Below are positions 1 through 10,800 of a DNA stretch of 64,000 nt, one piece after another. The first letter of the stretch is position 1. Each line of letters opens with the position of its first letter. This DNA is from Adiantum capillus-veneris (taxonomy: Eukaryota; Streptophyta; Polypodiopsida; Polypodiales; Pteridaceae). The notes beneath the pieces were generated by a model. It had not been told where the DNA came from and searched no databases. It saw only the letters and a program-made list of their open reading frames with translations. Location of the stretch: the NCBI GenBank assembly GCA_014529385.2, contig CM043952.1:153826057-153890056 (forward strand), written 5' to 3'. A program made the translations under genes and the position numbers.

Positions 1-56
1 CCTTGTGTGTTGCTTTTGATGACTGTAAGATTTTCATTGCTTGTTCATGTTTGCAG

Positions 57-870
57 ATATTTTTTCATCCGATTTTGTAGAGTGGGAGCCAATAGAGTCC
101 TTCACAGGAACTTTTGAGGCCATCCACACTGAGCTTGGCAAGTTGATATATGCTGGTTGTCCATCCTCTGAGCTTGCCTCACGTGACATTTTTTTATTAT
201 TATCATACTTATGTCACACCTAGGCGAAATGGACTCATGGTAATCTTTCTCTGGTTCACTCGCCAACCTTGGAGAGTTTGGAATGGCCTAAGCCAGATAG
301 TGCCTTGATCGCAATAACCAAAAGGAGAATCGAGGTGGATGTGCAAGCAGCAATGACGTGCACCTATGGTTCCCACACAACCACGGTAACATGGTTTATG
401 TCTCTTCATGTGTTTGTGTTTATATTTTGACTTTAGAGTGTTCACAGGACACGACCAATGTGGACTTGCAAAGGGGGAAGTGCGATCAACAGATTTCTTG
501 CAGCTGGATGGGAAACTAAAGTGATCAACTACCATGGAGATAGAATCAAGTGCTCTGTAGTTGTTGCTGACAATGTGGTGTTCAGATACCATATTGCAAA
601 GCAAAGCTTGTCGATGGTCTTTCCCTATAGAAGATGGAAGCTGGCGATGGGAGGCACTAGGCTCTGAGGTTGCTGCTAGAGAATCAATTGACCTGCAAAT
701 ACGCTTCCACGACGATGTAGTGCACCACATTACAGTAAACAATGACTGGCACCTCAATCACCTTCGGGAGTATCTTAATCTCAAATATACCTTGCCCAAG
801 CAATATCTCTTTGTAATTAATGAAAAGGTTGTTCGCTCTAGAAAAGAGAAGAGATTTTTGTGTGAGAACG
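57..870 (+). pseudogene. 3' exons of an unidentified gene, interrupted by Copia
   Basis: I do not recognise this gene. Three coding blocks are visible. The first starts after a TTTGCAG acceptor at 56. The second is 224-385, phase 0, with a TAG acceptor before it and a GTAACA donor after it. The third runs from about 437 to 870. The last part (about 690-840) reads as a compact alpha/beta stretch with DVVHHITVNNDWHL and YLFVINEKVV, which could be a ubiquitin-like fold; this is a guess. The reading frame shifts once near 610 and the first donor does not match the next phase, so the copy is probably degenerate. The Copia element splits the coding sequence 8 codons before its stop: after the insertion the frame resumes at 6052 and ends at TAA 6075-6077. 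Confidence 0.45.
866..870. repeat. Target-site duplication of Copia 1 (left copy)
   Basis: The five bases gaacg lie directly before the left LTR and recur directly after the right LTR at 6047-6051. A perfect 5-bp duplication is what a Copia integrase leaves. Confidence 0.9.
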
Positions 871-1097
871 TGTTGGAATTAGGGTTGCAGAGAAACACAC
901 ACAGCTTGGAGAAGACGAAGGAAGCTCAAGGCACACAATAGAGAGTGTGTTACTTAGTGTGCAATGGAAAGATAGATAGCCCTAGAGTGATGGGCGTATA
1001 TACAATGCACGGGGGAAAAAACCTCCTAAAGAGGGAAAAAATGCCCCGGCGGTCCTAGTGTGTTCACACACATCACTACCACATGTATATGGTAACA
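871..1097 (-). repeat. Copia 1 3' LTR
   Basis: 227 bp, starts TGTTGGAATT and ends GGTAACA. It is nearly identical to 5821-6046; differences cluster in a G/A run near 1010-1020. Because the element is on the minus strand, this copy is the 3' LTR. Confidence 0.95.
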
Positions 1098-1110
1098 AAT
1101 CCCCCCTGGA
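1098..1110 (-). other. Copia 1 polypurine tract
   Basis: On the minus strand the bases just inside the 3' LTR read CCAGGGGGGATT, a purine run in the position where plus-strand DNA synthesis is primed. Confidence 0.85.
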
Positions 1111-1172
1111 GTGATGCGGTGAACGAGAGCTGGCACATGAGTAAAGGGAAGTGCCATGCCCTGAGGACAGGA

Positions 1173-2843
1173 TCAGTCCACAAAGGGGAGTAAGCCCAAA
1201 GCTTTGCGGAAAGCTTCAAGCTTCTCACGAGACAATGCCTTTGTGAAAAGATCTGCAAGGTTGTCCTGTGTTGGCACATAAGCCAAGCTGATCTCTCCTG
1301 CTGAGAGCCTCTCCCTGACATAGTGGTAATGCACCTCAATGTGCTTTGTGCGAGCATGAAAAACTGGGTTCCTCGCAACTGCCAATGCGCTCTGACTGTC
1401 AGTGTAGATAGTGTTGGCAGTGTCCTGTCCAACACCCAAGTCAGCCATAAGGCGTCTGAGCCATACACACTCAACCGTAGCTGTGAAGATTGCCCTGTAC
1501 TCAGCCTCACAACTCGAAGTGGCCACAGTAGGTTGCTTCTTGCTCAACCATGATATACATGAACTGCCAAGCATGAAACAAAAACCACTTGTGGACACTC
1601 GCGTGTCAAAACAACCAGCCCAATCTGAGTCCGAAAAAGCATGTAAGTCTGGCAGCAATGATCCCCCCTTGGGATAAAACAAGCCAAGATGTAAAGTGCC
1701 ACTAAGGTAGCGGAAAATCCTCTTGACAGCCTGCCAATGCTTAGACCCTGGGCTATGCATAAATCTGCTGACCTGCGAGACTGCAAACTGAATATCTGGC
1801 CTCGTGTTGCATACATAAATGAGGCAGCCAACAACAGTTTGGTAAAGAGTGACATTAGCAGGATCGCCAGCATCATGTAGACTCAACTTCAAACCTGTTT
1901 CCATGGGAGTGGCAATAGGTTTGCAATCCTCAAGTCCAAACTTACATAGCAATGTCTCTATGTAACTTTTCTGACACAAGGCAATACCACCATCACATTG
2001 CTTAAACTGTATACCCAAGTAATGATGCAACAGCCCCAAATATTTCATCTTGAAAGTAGCATTCAAATCAGCCTTAAATTCAGCAATATGTCTCTCATTT
2101 GGTCCAGTGATCAGCAAATCATCAACATAAAGAACCACAATGAGAAATACATCATCCTCATGCTTTACATACAATGTGCTTTCTGTTGGACTGTTACGAA
2201 AGCCTCGTTTAACCAAATGAGTGTCAGCTTTCTCATACCAAGCACGAGGAGATTGCTTCAACCCATACAAAGCCTTCTTACATTTGCACACTTTGTCCTC
2301 TTGTCCTTTTATGACAAAACCGCGAGGCTGCGTTACATAAACTTCCTCAAATATGTCACCATTCAAGAAAGCAGTAACAATGTCTGATTGATGTACATTC
2401 CAACCAAAATGAGCTGCCAATGCACATAGAAAACGCACAGTAGTCATACGACAAGTGGGAGCAAAAGTCTCTTCATAATCTATGCCTTTTTGTTGTGCAT
2501 AACCCTTTGCAACAAGTCGAGCCTTATGGCGATCGATCTCACCATCCGGCTTGCGTTTCAACTTGTAAACCCACTTCGTACCAATGGCCTTTTTGCCAGG
2601 AGGCAAATCACATAAAGTCCATGTGTCATTCTCTATAAGTGCATCATATTCTGATTTCATGGCAGCAATCCAATTTTCTGAATTTTGTGCTTCATCAAAA
2701 GACAGAGGCTCCTCAACATCATGTAAACTAGACACAGCCAAAGCATAACAATCTGATGCATAAGATGCATGGCGAGAGCCTGAACGAGTACGACTAGATA
2801 AAGGTGCATCCAATTTACTGTCACGCAAAGTGTGCACAGCCAT
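1173..2843 (-). CDS. Copia 1 pol: reverse transcriptase and RNase H part
   Basis: The second half of the Copia polyprotein, about 550 residues. It copies element RNA into DNA and degrades the RNA in the hybrid, inside the virus-like particle. Visible in order are the RT start KARLVAKGYAQQKGIDYEETFAP, split here as KARLVAKGYAQ then KGIDYEETFAP, the SDIVTAFLNGD motif, the catalytic YVDDLLITG, and the RNase H domain with SDSDWAGC, SSCEAEYRA and TDSQSALA near the C terminus. No internal stop is present. It joins the upstream half after a one-base shift in an AAAA run at about 2843-2846. That shift lies between integrase and RT, not at a gag-pol boundary, so it is more likely a mutation or a sequence error than programmed frameshifting. 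Confidence 0.93.
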   Translation of the reverse strand: MAVHTLRDSKLDAPLSSRTRSGSRHASYASDCYALAVSSLHDVEEPLSFDEAQNSENWIAAMKSEYDALIENDTWTLCDLPPGKKAIGTKWVYKLKRKPDGEIDRHKARLVAKGYAQQKGIDYEETFAPTCRMTTVRFLCALAAHFGWNVHQSDIVTAFLNGDIFEEVYVTQPRGFVIKGQEDKVCKCKKALYGLKQSPRAWYEKADTHLVKRGFRNSPTESTLYVKHEDDVFLIVVLYVDDLLITGPNERHIAEFKADLNATFKMKYLGLLHHYLGIQFKQCDGGIALCQKSYIETLLCKFGLEDCKPIATPMETGLKLSLHDAGDPANVTLYQTVVGCLIYVCNTRPDIQFAVSQVSRFMHSPGSKHWQAVKRIFRYLSGTLHLGLFYPKGGSLLPDLHAFSDSDWAGCFDTRVSTSGFCFMLGSSCISWLSKKQPTVATSSCEAEYRAIFTATVECVWLRRLMADLGVGQDTANTIYTDSQSALAVARNPVFHARTKHIEVHYHYVRERLSAGEISLAYVPTQDNLADLFTKALSREKLEAFRKALGLLPFVD

Positions 2844-5458
2844 TTTGGCATACCTCTAGCCTGCTCATTTTCAGCCCTTTCCTCATCAAGTACATCATGT
2901 ACATCTGCATCAGTGATAGGCTGTTCTAAAACATTTTCAGAAACCCCCATAGGTTGTACATTTGCCTCATTGGAACTTACATTCGTATTTCCACCACTGA
3001 AAAGAGGCAACAAAGTGTCATAAATGTCCTGTGAGCTTACATTACTGTCTCTAGTACATGACAGCAAGGGCTGAACAAAATCTTCCACAAAAACTACATC
3101 CCGTGAAACCAGAATACGTTTTGTTTGCGGATGATACAACCTGTAACCTTTGCTTTCAGCACTATAACCAACAAAAATACATTTGACAGCCTTATCATCC
3201 AATTTTCTGCGCTGCACTTGTGGCACCAAAGCATATGCCAAACAGCCAAAAACACGCATGTGCTCAATAGAAGGCTTTCTATCATGCCATGCTTCATATG
3301 GAGTAATAGACTGCAAAGCTTTCGTAGGACACCTGTTAAGTACATAAGTGGCACACATGATGGCCTCAAGCCAAAAAGAATGCGGCAAAGCTTGACTTTT
3401 GACCATACATCGTGCCATTTCCGTTAGTGACCCGTTTTTCCTCTCAGCAACACCATTTTGCTGAGGTGTATAAGGCACTGTACATTGGTGTTTTATCCCA
3501 CGACTAGCCAGAAATGCATTAAATTCATGAGACATATACTCCCCCCCTCGATCGGAACGGAGGGTGCCCATAGTACATTTTGAGACATTTTCAGCCATAG
3601 CCAAAAATTGTTTGAAGCACATAAAAACTTCGGACTTCGCTTTAAGCGGAAATACCCATGCATGCCTGGAGTAATCATCAATGAAAGTCACGAAGTACAG
3701 GTAATTGCCCAAGGACGGAGTTTTCATGGGCCCACAAACATCACTATGCACAAGCTGCAACCTGCATGTGGCCCTAACTGAACCATCCTTTGGAAACTTA
3801 GAACGCTGCATTTTACCCAGAATATAGCCTTCACAAACATGTTTGATAGGTGCTTCAAGAGGCGGCAAAGAAGCAACCATATCAGATTTCTGCAAACGCA
3901 GCAAACTGGCAAAATTCAGATGACCAAAACGTGCATGCCAAAGTTTTGCATCTGAAATAGCCCTTGAATCTGCAACAGCATTTGCAAAATTTTGTCCACA
4001 CTTGCCATACAAAGTGAGCTTATACAGCCCACGGCACAAAAGCCCAGATGCAACAATTTCATCACCAAAACTGAGATCATGAACTGTACATCTGTCATCC
4101 ACAAATTTGACTACAAGTCCAAGTCTAGCAAGTGCGGATACAGACAAGAGATTCTTCTTGATCCCAGATACATAAAGTGCATCAAAAAGTGTGAAGGAAC
4201 TGCCATTAGCAGCAGTGAGCAGAATCTTTCCAACTCCCTGAATTGGATAAGAGGCGTTATTGGCACAAGTGACTGAATTCCCATGAGGGACAGACTCGAG
4301 AGAGGTAAACAATTCATGATGTGAGGTAATGTGCTTTGTAGCACCACTGTCGAAATACCACACATGTGAATCTGCAGCAACTGACAAGCATGCATCATGG
4401 ACAGCAGGATTGTAAGTGCACTCTGCGCTAAAAGCCCATTCTGCATCAACATCAGCATCACAATCTCCTTTCACAGAAGACTCAACAATGGCTGCATTTG
4501 TAGTGGAACCAGCATTTGCAGTGGAACCACCCTCTTTCTTCTTAGCATCTTTGGCCTTCAACTTAGGACAAGACTTCATCAAGTGATCATTGGCTTTACA
4601 ATAATGGCAACGCATCTTCTTTTTGCCCTTATCACCAGAATTGCCAGACGAAGTGCTGCCAGCAGAAGCATTAGGAACAGAATTTTTGCCACTCGCAGCA
4701 GAACCATAAGAAGTGGCTGCATTACTGTTACCACCCTTTCTTTGAGAAGCAATAAAAGCCTGTTCAACTGCACGCTGCCTAGTCCTGTTTTTTCTAGAAA
4801 GTGACTCTTGCAACAGCAATGTGCATAATGCATCAAACTTGACAACTTCAGGATTTCGTTGGGTCATGAGTCTCCAAGTACTAGCAAAAGTCTGGTAGGA
4901 ATCTGGTAAGGCATCAAGAACAGTCTGCACAAGGGAACTGTCCGAAATGACTTCACCCGCAGAAATGAGTTGCTCATTGATATCCTCGACACTAGCAAGG
5001 AAAGTGTCCATATCATCTTCCTCATGCATAATCTTCGACTCTAGCTCTTTACGCAGCAAAGCAATTTTAGCCTCATTGCGGCTTGCATAAAGACCTGCTA
5101 GAATATCCCAAGCCTGTTTTGCAGATTTTGCTGAACGGATGTGAGGAATAATGGTGCGCTTCACAGACAACGCAATCAATGCATGAGCCTGCGCATCCTT
5201 AACATCCCAACGAGCTTGTTCTGCCGTAGGCAAAACAACTCTAACAGCTGCAATCCTTGCAGCAAGACCTGCAACATCCTCAACATCGCCTACATCTTCA
5301 GAACCAGGACGTACATCAATGCCCTGCACAATGTTCCAGTCACCTTTTGACACAAGAACATGTTGCATCATATAAGCCCACATAGGGTAGTTGTCCCCAT
5401 CCAACCTGTCCTCAACAGCAAACATCTTGAACACATCTGTGTTGTTGTTGTCAGCCAT
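2844..5458 (-). CDS. Copia 1 gag, protease and integrase part
   Basis: The first half of the polyprotein. I start it at ATG 5458 (MADNNNTDVFKMF) because the open frame upstream lies in the leader next to the primer site. In order: a gag domain with DNYPMWAYMM, a basic Ser/Gly-rich linker, one CCHC knuckle (CHYCKANDHLMKSC), the aspartic protease motif WYFDSGATKHI, a GAG-pre-integrase domain (LWHARFGHLNF), and the integrase core with SDVCGP, FIDDYSR, LRSDRGGEY and the catalytic Glu in QQNGVAERKN. About 870 residues are open without a stop, up to the one-base shift near 2845. Gag packages element RNA; the protease cuts the polyprotein; the integrase inserts the cDNA. Confidence 0.93.
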
Positions 5459-5804
5459 GGTAAATGCTGCACCTGATGTGAAAACTGCCCGAAAATAGAA
5501 GAAATGGAGCGGGAACAACTTGTGCTATATAGCACAAACCGTAGAAGACTATAAGGCACCTGTTATGCAGAAAACGGCAATGACAGAAAATTTGCACAAA
5601 ATGACGAAATAGCCTGTGCAGTACTGCCCGTAGTGGAAACGGAGGCCGAAATGAGCCCAAATCAAAATTCTGAGCAGACCAAACTCTTTGAGCTTTCCCA
5701 AAATATTTGTCGACCTGCGAACGCTCGCCAAAGCTCACTGAAATCGGAGAAAGTGAGCAGGCGTGTGCTGGAGCAGCTGGCGACTAAGCCCGGGAGGACG
5801 TGAC

Positions 5805-5820
5805 CTGCTCTGATACCAAT
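5805..5820 (-). other. Copia 1 primer-binding site (tRNA-iMet)
   Basis: Directly inside the 5' LTR the minus strand reads ATTGGTATCAGAGCAG. TGGTATCAGAGC is the usual plant Copia site complementary to the 3' end of initiator tRNA-Met. Confidence 0.93.
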
Positions 5821-6046
5821 TGTTGGAATTAGGGTTGCAGAGAAACACACACAGCTTGGAGAAGACGAAGGAAGCTCAAGGCACACAATAGAGAGTGTGT
5901 TACTTAGTGTGCAATGGAAAGATAGATAGCCCTAGAGTGATGGGCGTATATACAATGCATGGGGGGAAAACCTCCTAAAGAGGGAAAAAATGCCCCGGCG
6001 GTCCTAGTGTGTTCACACACATCACTACCACATGTATATGGTAACA
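5821..6046 (-). repeat. Copia 1 5' LTR
   Basis: 226 bp, TG...CA ends, matching 871-1097. It should contain the element's promoter and the start of its RNA; I see a weak TATA-like stretch on the minus strand near 5950. Confidence 0.95.
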
Positions 6047-6077
6047 GAACGTTCCGTTTCCACGATGTAGCTTGTAA

Positions 6078-6390
6078 CTGACAAGGATTTTGCTCCAATT
6101 AACACATACGTTGTTTTGAATCTCGTTTCGACGCATACTTGTTTATTCTCAACTTGTTCAAGTTTTTGATTGAAACGTGCAATTTATTTGATGTGGAGCA
6201 CAAATGTTTTCAATGTTGGTGTCTTTCAATGCTTTGTTGCGTGATTTTGTTTAAAGTTATAGTTTAAAGTTATTTTGACGTTAATTTTAAGTGTTTTTTA
6301 AAAAGTGACTTTCTACGTTTTAAACTTCATTTCTCACATTCACAAAACTTTAGCTTTAAGCTCTTTTCACATCTTCTTCACGGACGAACT
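6078..6390. other. Intergenic, AT-rich, no gene seen
   Basis: Between the stop of the Copia-split gene and the next start codon. It is T-rich and I see no open frame or repeat worth naming. It could hold the 3' end of one gene and the promoter of the next. Confidence 0.5.
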
Positions 6391-7383
6391 CATGGCAACG
6401 TCTACTGACACACTTCTCACACAATTAGAAAAGGTAGGACTCGCAGATCGAGCACATGAACTACTCAGTGTGGTCGAGGGGACAATTGACATGCAGGCCA
6501 CTGCCAACCTTCATGCTTTCTTGACTACATAGTACAACACAGGAAGAATATTCCATAATCTTTGAGGGATCCGACACGGCGTGGTTGCCAGTGGATTTCC
6601 TAAAGCATCTCTATGCGGCCAACAAAAACTTTTGGTTTCGCTTGTTGAGGTTTATTAAAGGCCTCACAGAACAGGACCACATGATAGAGGACGAAGATGA
6701 TCTCATAGATTTGGGCATGGGGTGCATAGGCACCCAATTCATTTCTTGGGACATGGTTCTGATCTTACTTGTGGTTGAAGGCATGGATAAGGGAAAATCA
6801 AAGGAAAAGGTCAACCAAAGACCACTTGTGACCATCGTGGAGGAATCAAATGAAGTTATCAAAGAGATTGATGAGCAGAGTGAAGCATCTATGGCACTCA
6901 TCCTCTTGCAAGATCCCAGCTCCAATGAGGAGGAAGATCTAATGATAGAGGGAGATGAGGTGCTGGAAGAGGTCCCAGACCTCCAAATTCTCACTTTTCA
7001 TGCGGTGGTGGTGGATGATCGTCACTTTTTGCTCCTTGACGACACTACAAAAACATTAGGACTCAGAGAAGATGAGTCGATCGTAGTGCTTGCTATCCAT
7101 GTGGGCATGAAGGATCCCAGTGGAAAGGAAGAGAAAGTCAATTGACTCAGAAGACCAAGATCTCCCAACAAGCCTCTCTTTCCTCCCCAATGAAAACGAA
7201 CAGAAGTTGGTGCAAACAGTAGCAAGTACACTTCTGCAAAGCAAATCATGTGCCTCTTTCTACGAAAGTGTACTGGAAAGCGCATTTCATCCACACAAAC
7301 CACTGATCGCGATTGGTAGAGATGATCCATCTAGCATCGATCTTACAAAGAAAAATCTTAAAGAGAAGGATGAAGAAACCGAG
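6391..7383 (+). pseudogene. 5' part of an unidentified acidic-protein gene
   Basis: I do not recognise the product. It starts at ATG 6391 (MATSTDTLLTQLEKVGLADR), a helical segment. After a frame change near 6525 it continues with EGSDTAWLPVDFLKHLYAAN and a very acidic region (EEEDLMIEGDEVLEEVPD, about 6925-6985). After a second frame change near 7110 it runs with SIDSEDQDLPTSLSFLPNE to a GAG|GTAAAC donor at 7383 (phase 0). The exon at 18726 starts in the same phase after TTTTGCAG, so I infer the two were joined across an intron that now holds the 11.3 kb element. The two frame changes suggest decay or sequence error. Confidence 0.4.
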
Positions 7384-7437
7384 GTAAACAAATATTAACG
7401 TGGTAGATTGTCTATTATTCCTTACTACAAGTGGGTC

Positions 7438-7462
7438 AAAGCATGGTTTGGTGGTACAAAAA
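7438..7462 (+). repeat. Left terminal inverted repeat core
   Basis: 25 bases, containing AAAGCATGGTTTGGTGGTAC, that recur exactly in inverse orientation at 18665-18689. Confidence 0.8.
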
Positions 7463-7662
7463 GTAGTGTCCTTGACACAACATATGCTTGGTGATTCTTG
7501 TGTGTAAAAACCATGGGCATTTTTTTGGAATTGGGGAGGGCAAATAAACTTCTTTTTTAAGTGGACATTTTTTTAAACTTTAGAAGCATGCAATCCTAAG
7601 AAGAGGTGGGGGTGACGGCGGGGCCGGGGGGTGGGGTTACGGTTGGGAGCTTTCACTCCAGC

Positions 7663-7664
<2 letters not shown>

Positions 7665-7711
<47 letters not shown>

Positions 7712-7807
7712 GCACGTCCCTCTCCCTGTGTGTCTCTCTCAGTTTTGAACCTTCTCGCCTTCCTTGCCGCCTCCATAGCCACCGAGCTGCTGTGTTCGAG
7801 CTCTCTC

Positions 7808-7856
<49 letters not shown>
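7665..7856 (+). repeat. Paired (CT)n microsatellites upstream of a start codon
   Basis: Two CT runs, 7665-7708 and 7801-7856, separated by unique sequence. The second ends 4 bases before ATG 7861. Pyrimidine-rich tracts just upstream of plant start codons are common in leaders, so this may be the 5' UTR of the transposase-like gene. Confidence 0.7.
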
Positions 7857-7860
<4 letters not shown>

Positions 7861-10800
7861 ATGGATAGTAGCGCAGGAGATTACTGTCTTGGTGATGCTC
7901 AGAACCTTTCTTTCGATGACATAGAAGGTGATGCTCAGGACCTCTCTTTCAACGAGGTAGAAGGTGATGCACAGCTTCTCTCTATCGACGAGATGGAAGG
8001 TGACGCACAGTTCCTCTCTTTTGACGAGGTACAAGGTGGCCCAACCAATGTTCAGCAGATGCACATCAATTCCATTAGCACTAGTATTCCAGCCGGTAAT
8101 CAGGCTTTTCTTCGTGATTATTGGGATGCAAAGAAACGCGCACAGAGAAGCAAGGAAAGACATCCTACTTCTGCTCTTGGATTACGGGAAGCCAGGTCAA
8201 GAAAGAACATTTGTGCAGCGGGTGGATCGATGTTGGCGCAAGCAAACAGTAGGGATTGCAAAGAATGAGCAAAAGGAAATATTCCGGCAACTCCTGGACC
8301 ACCAAACATTTTCCTTGCTGCAACCATCAAATTTCAGCAAAGTCGAAGACATTGTTGTATCGGGTGTGCGCAACACTTTGACTCAAATCAAGGTCCCTCA
8401 TTCAACAAGTGAACTTTTTGTAAAGAGAAGCTCTTTGGAAATGATTCTGAACAATAGTACAAACTCACAATCAGTAAACCAATCCAAAATGGCTAGTATC
8501 TTGGGGATCCATCGAAGGAATATAGCTGCAGCAAGCTCACGGCTAGAGAATAAAGATGAAGATGAAGTGTTGCCATTGAGTGCTTGTGAGAGACAATTGC
8601 CACGAGGAACCGTTATTACCAATGAAACAAGAGATTTGGTATATGCCTTTTGGACATCAGAGAGCAGAGTTTCACCCAACAAGAAAGACATATGCAAGAT
8701 GAGAATTGGAAGGAAAAGTGTCGTCAAACATCCTATACATCTACTCGACGAATCTCAGGTACCAACAACTTCTAGTAATTGTTCATCTCGTTTGGTGCTA
8801 CTTAAGGCTTATTTGGTCCAGACAGTACCAAATTTGGTAGTCTGCTGTACGGCAGAGGGTGTTTACAGTACCAAAGAATATCTATAAAGTACCAAATCCT
8901 AGCTATCGACTGCCAAAGCCTATCCATAGAGTTTAAAACCCTCTCTATAGAGTACCAAAACCTAATTATCCAATACCAATGCCTATGTATAGAGAACCAA
9001 AAGTCTATTTACAGAGTACCAAAATCAACGGATACCACCAAAGACTCTCTGTAGAGTACCAAATCCTATCACTATAGGACCAGGATCTATTTACAGGGTA
9101 CCCCACACTTCTGATAGTACGAAAGCCTATATGTAGAGCACCAAATCATGTCTATCGAGTACCAAAGGCTATCTATGGAGTACCAAAGCACATCTGTAGA
9201 GTACCAAATCCGGTGTATCTAGTACCAAAGCATATGTATGGAGTACCAAAGCAGATCTATAGAGTACCAAATCCGGTATATCGAGTACAAAATCCTATCT
9301 ATCGAGTGCTAAAGCCTATCCATAGAGTTTCAAACCCTCTCGATAGAGTACCAATACCTATTTATCCAGTACCAATGCCTATACATGTATAGAGAACCAA
9401 AAACTATTTACAGAGTACCAAACTCATCGGATACCACCAAAGACTATCTGTAGAATACCAAATATTCTCTGTAGAGTACCAAATCCTATCTGTAGAGTAC
9501 CAAAGCCTATCACTATAGGACCAAAGTCTATTTACAGGATACCCCACACTTCTGATAGTACCAAAGCCTATATGTAGAGTACCAAATACTGTCTATCGAG
9601 TACCAAAGGCTATCTGTAAAGTACCAAAGCACATATGTAGGGTACCAAATTCGGTATATCGAGTACCAAAGCCTATCTATGGAGTACCAACTCAGATCTG
9701 TAGAGTACCAAATCCGGTATATTGAGTACAAAATCCTAGCGATCGAGTGCCAAAGCCTATCCATAGAGTTTCAAATCCTCTCGACAGAGTACCAAAACCT
9801 ATTTATCCAGTACCAATGCCTATGTATAGAGAACCAAAGTCTATTTACAGAGTACCAAACTCATCGGATACCACCAAAGACTATCTGTAGAGTACCAAAT
9901 CCGCTCTGAAGAGTACCAGATCCTATTTGTAGAGTACCAAAGCCTACCACTATAGGACCAAAGTCTATTTACAGGGTACCCCACACTTCTGATAGTACCA
10001 AAGCCTATATGTAGAGTACCAAACTCATCGGATACCACCAAAGACTATCTGTAGAGTACCAAATCCTCTCTGAAGAGTACCAGATCCTATCTGTAGAGTA
10101 CTAAAGCCTACCACTATAGGACCAAAGTATATTTACAGGGTACCCCACACTTTTGATAGTACCAAAGCCTATATGTAGAGTACCAAATAATATCTATAGA
10201 GTACCAAAGCCTACCGACATTACCAAATCTACGATACCATATTTGGAACTCTTTGGTACTGTTGAACTTGGGTGCACGTCTGTCCACTATGACAGTACCA
10301 AATTTGGTACTTTTGGGTACTGTTGAACTTGGGTGCACGTCTGTCCACTATTATAGTACCATATTTGGAACTGTCGAAAGACAGTTTTGGCACTACTGCA
10401 GTATTGAAATTTTACCAATACCATGATGTTGGTTTTTTTTGAATTGTTTTGTTTTTGTGCCATAGGTTGAGCTGTACCAAAGATTCAAGAAGGCTCACCC
10501 AACAGTGGTAGTGTCTCTTAGATGCTTCGAGGCATTGAAGCCATACTTTGTACGGAAGTTGAAGGACAGAAATACTTGCTGCTGTGTGGTTCATGTGCAG
10601 ATGCTCTATTTCAAAGAGGCCCTTAATCAAATGCGGCAGAACAAGTTCGGGCACCACGGGAAAGGTCACCTTTTCACTTGCTCCGTTTGTTGCAGAGGTG
10701 ATGAGAGAGGAACGTGTTTTGCAAACCAAGCAGTGTGTCAGCACATCACCGTTATGTGGGAATCCATCATGTGCCCAAAGCCTCCAAATTGTGAATACCA

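Larger units (their letters stand above)
871..6046 (-). mobile_element. Complete Ty1/Copia LTR retrotransposon (Copia 1)
   Basis: A full element on the minus strand. Two direct LTRs (871-1097 and 5821-6046) begin TG and end CA and are flanked by a perfect gaacg duplication. The primer-binding site sits next to the 5' LTR and a polypurine tract next to the 3' LTR. The internal part encodes gag, protease, integrase, reverse transcriptase and RNase H in the Copia order. The LTRs differ at only a few bases and the coding region has one frameshift, so insertion is recent compared with the other elements here. It is inserted in the last coding exon of the gene at 57-870. Confidence 0.96.

Noticed and set aside
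2840-2850. Programmed frameshift in Copia 1
   Set aside because: It lies between integrase and RT in an AAAA run, not between gag and pol; a one-base mutation or read error is simpler.
8194-8220. A 24-base GT...AG intron repairing the frame of the transposase-like exon 1
   Set aside because: Far below the minimum length of a plant intron; the good reading on both sides changes frame earlier, near 8140.
9528-10338. Minus-strand frames rich in YSIDRLWYS-like repeats, resembling a Tyr/Trp repeat protein
   Set aside because: They are translations of the 21-bp satellite in an intron; frames are short and the host gene splices over them.
8759-10465. CRISPR-like array of short repeats
   Set aside because: No constant repeat with unique spacers; the monomers are contiguous and diverged, as in a satellite, and the genome is eukaryotic.
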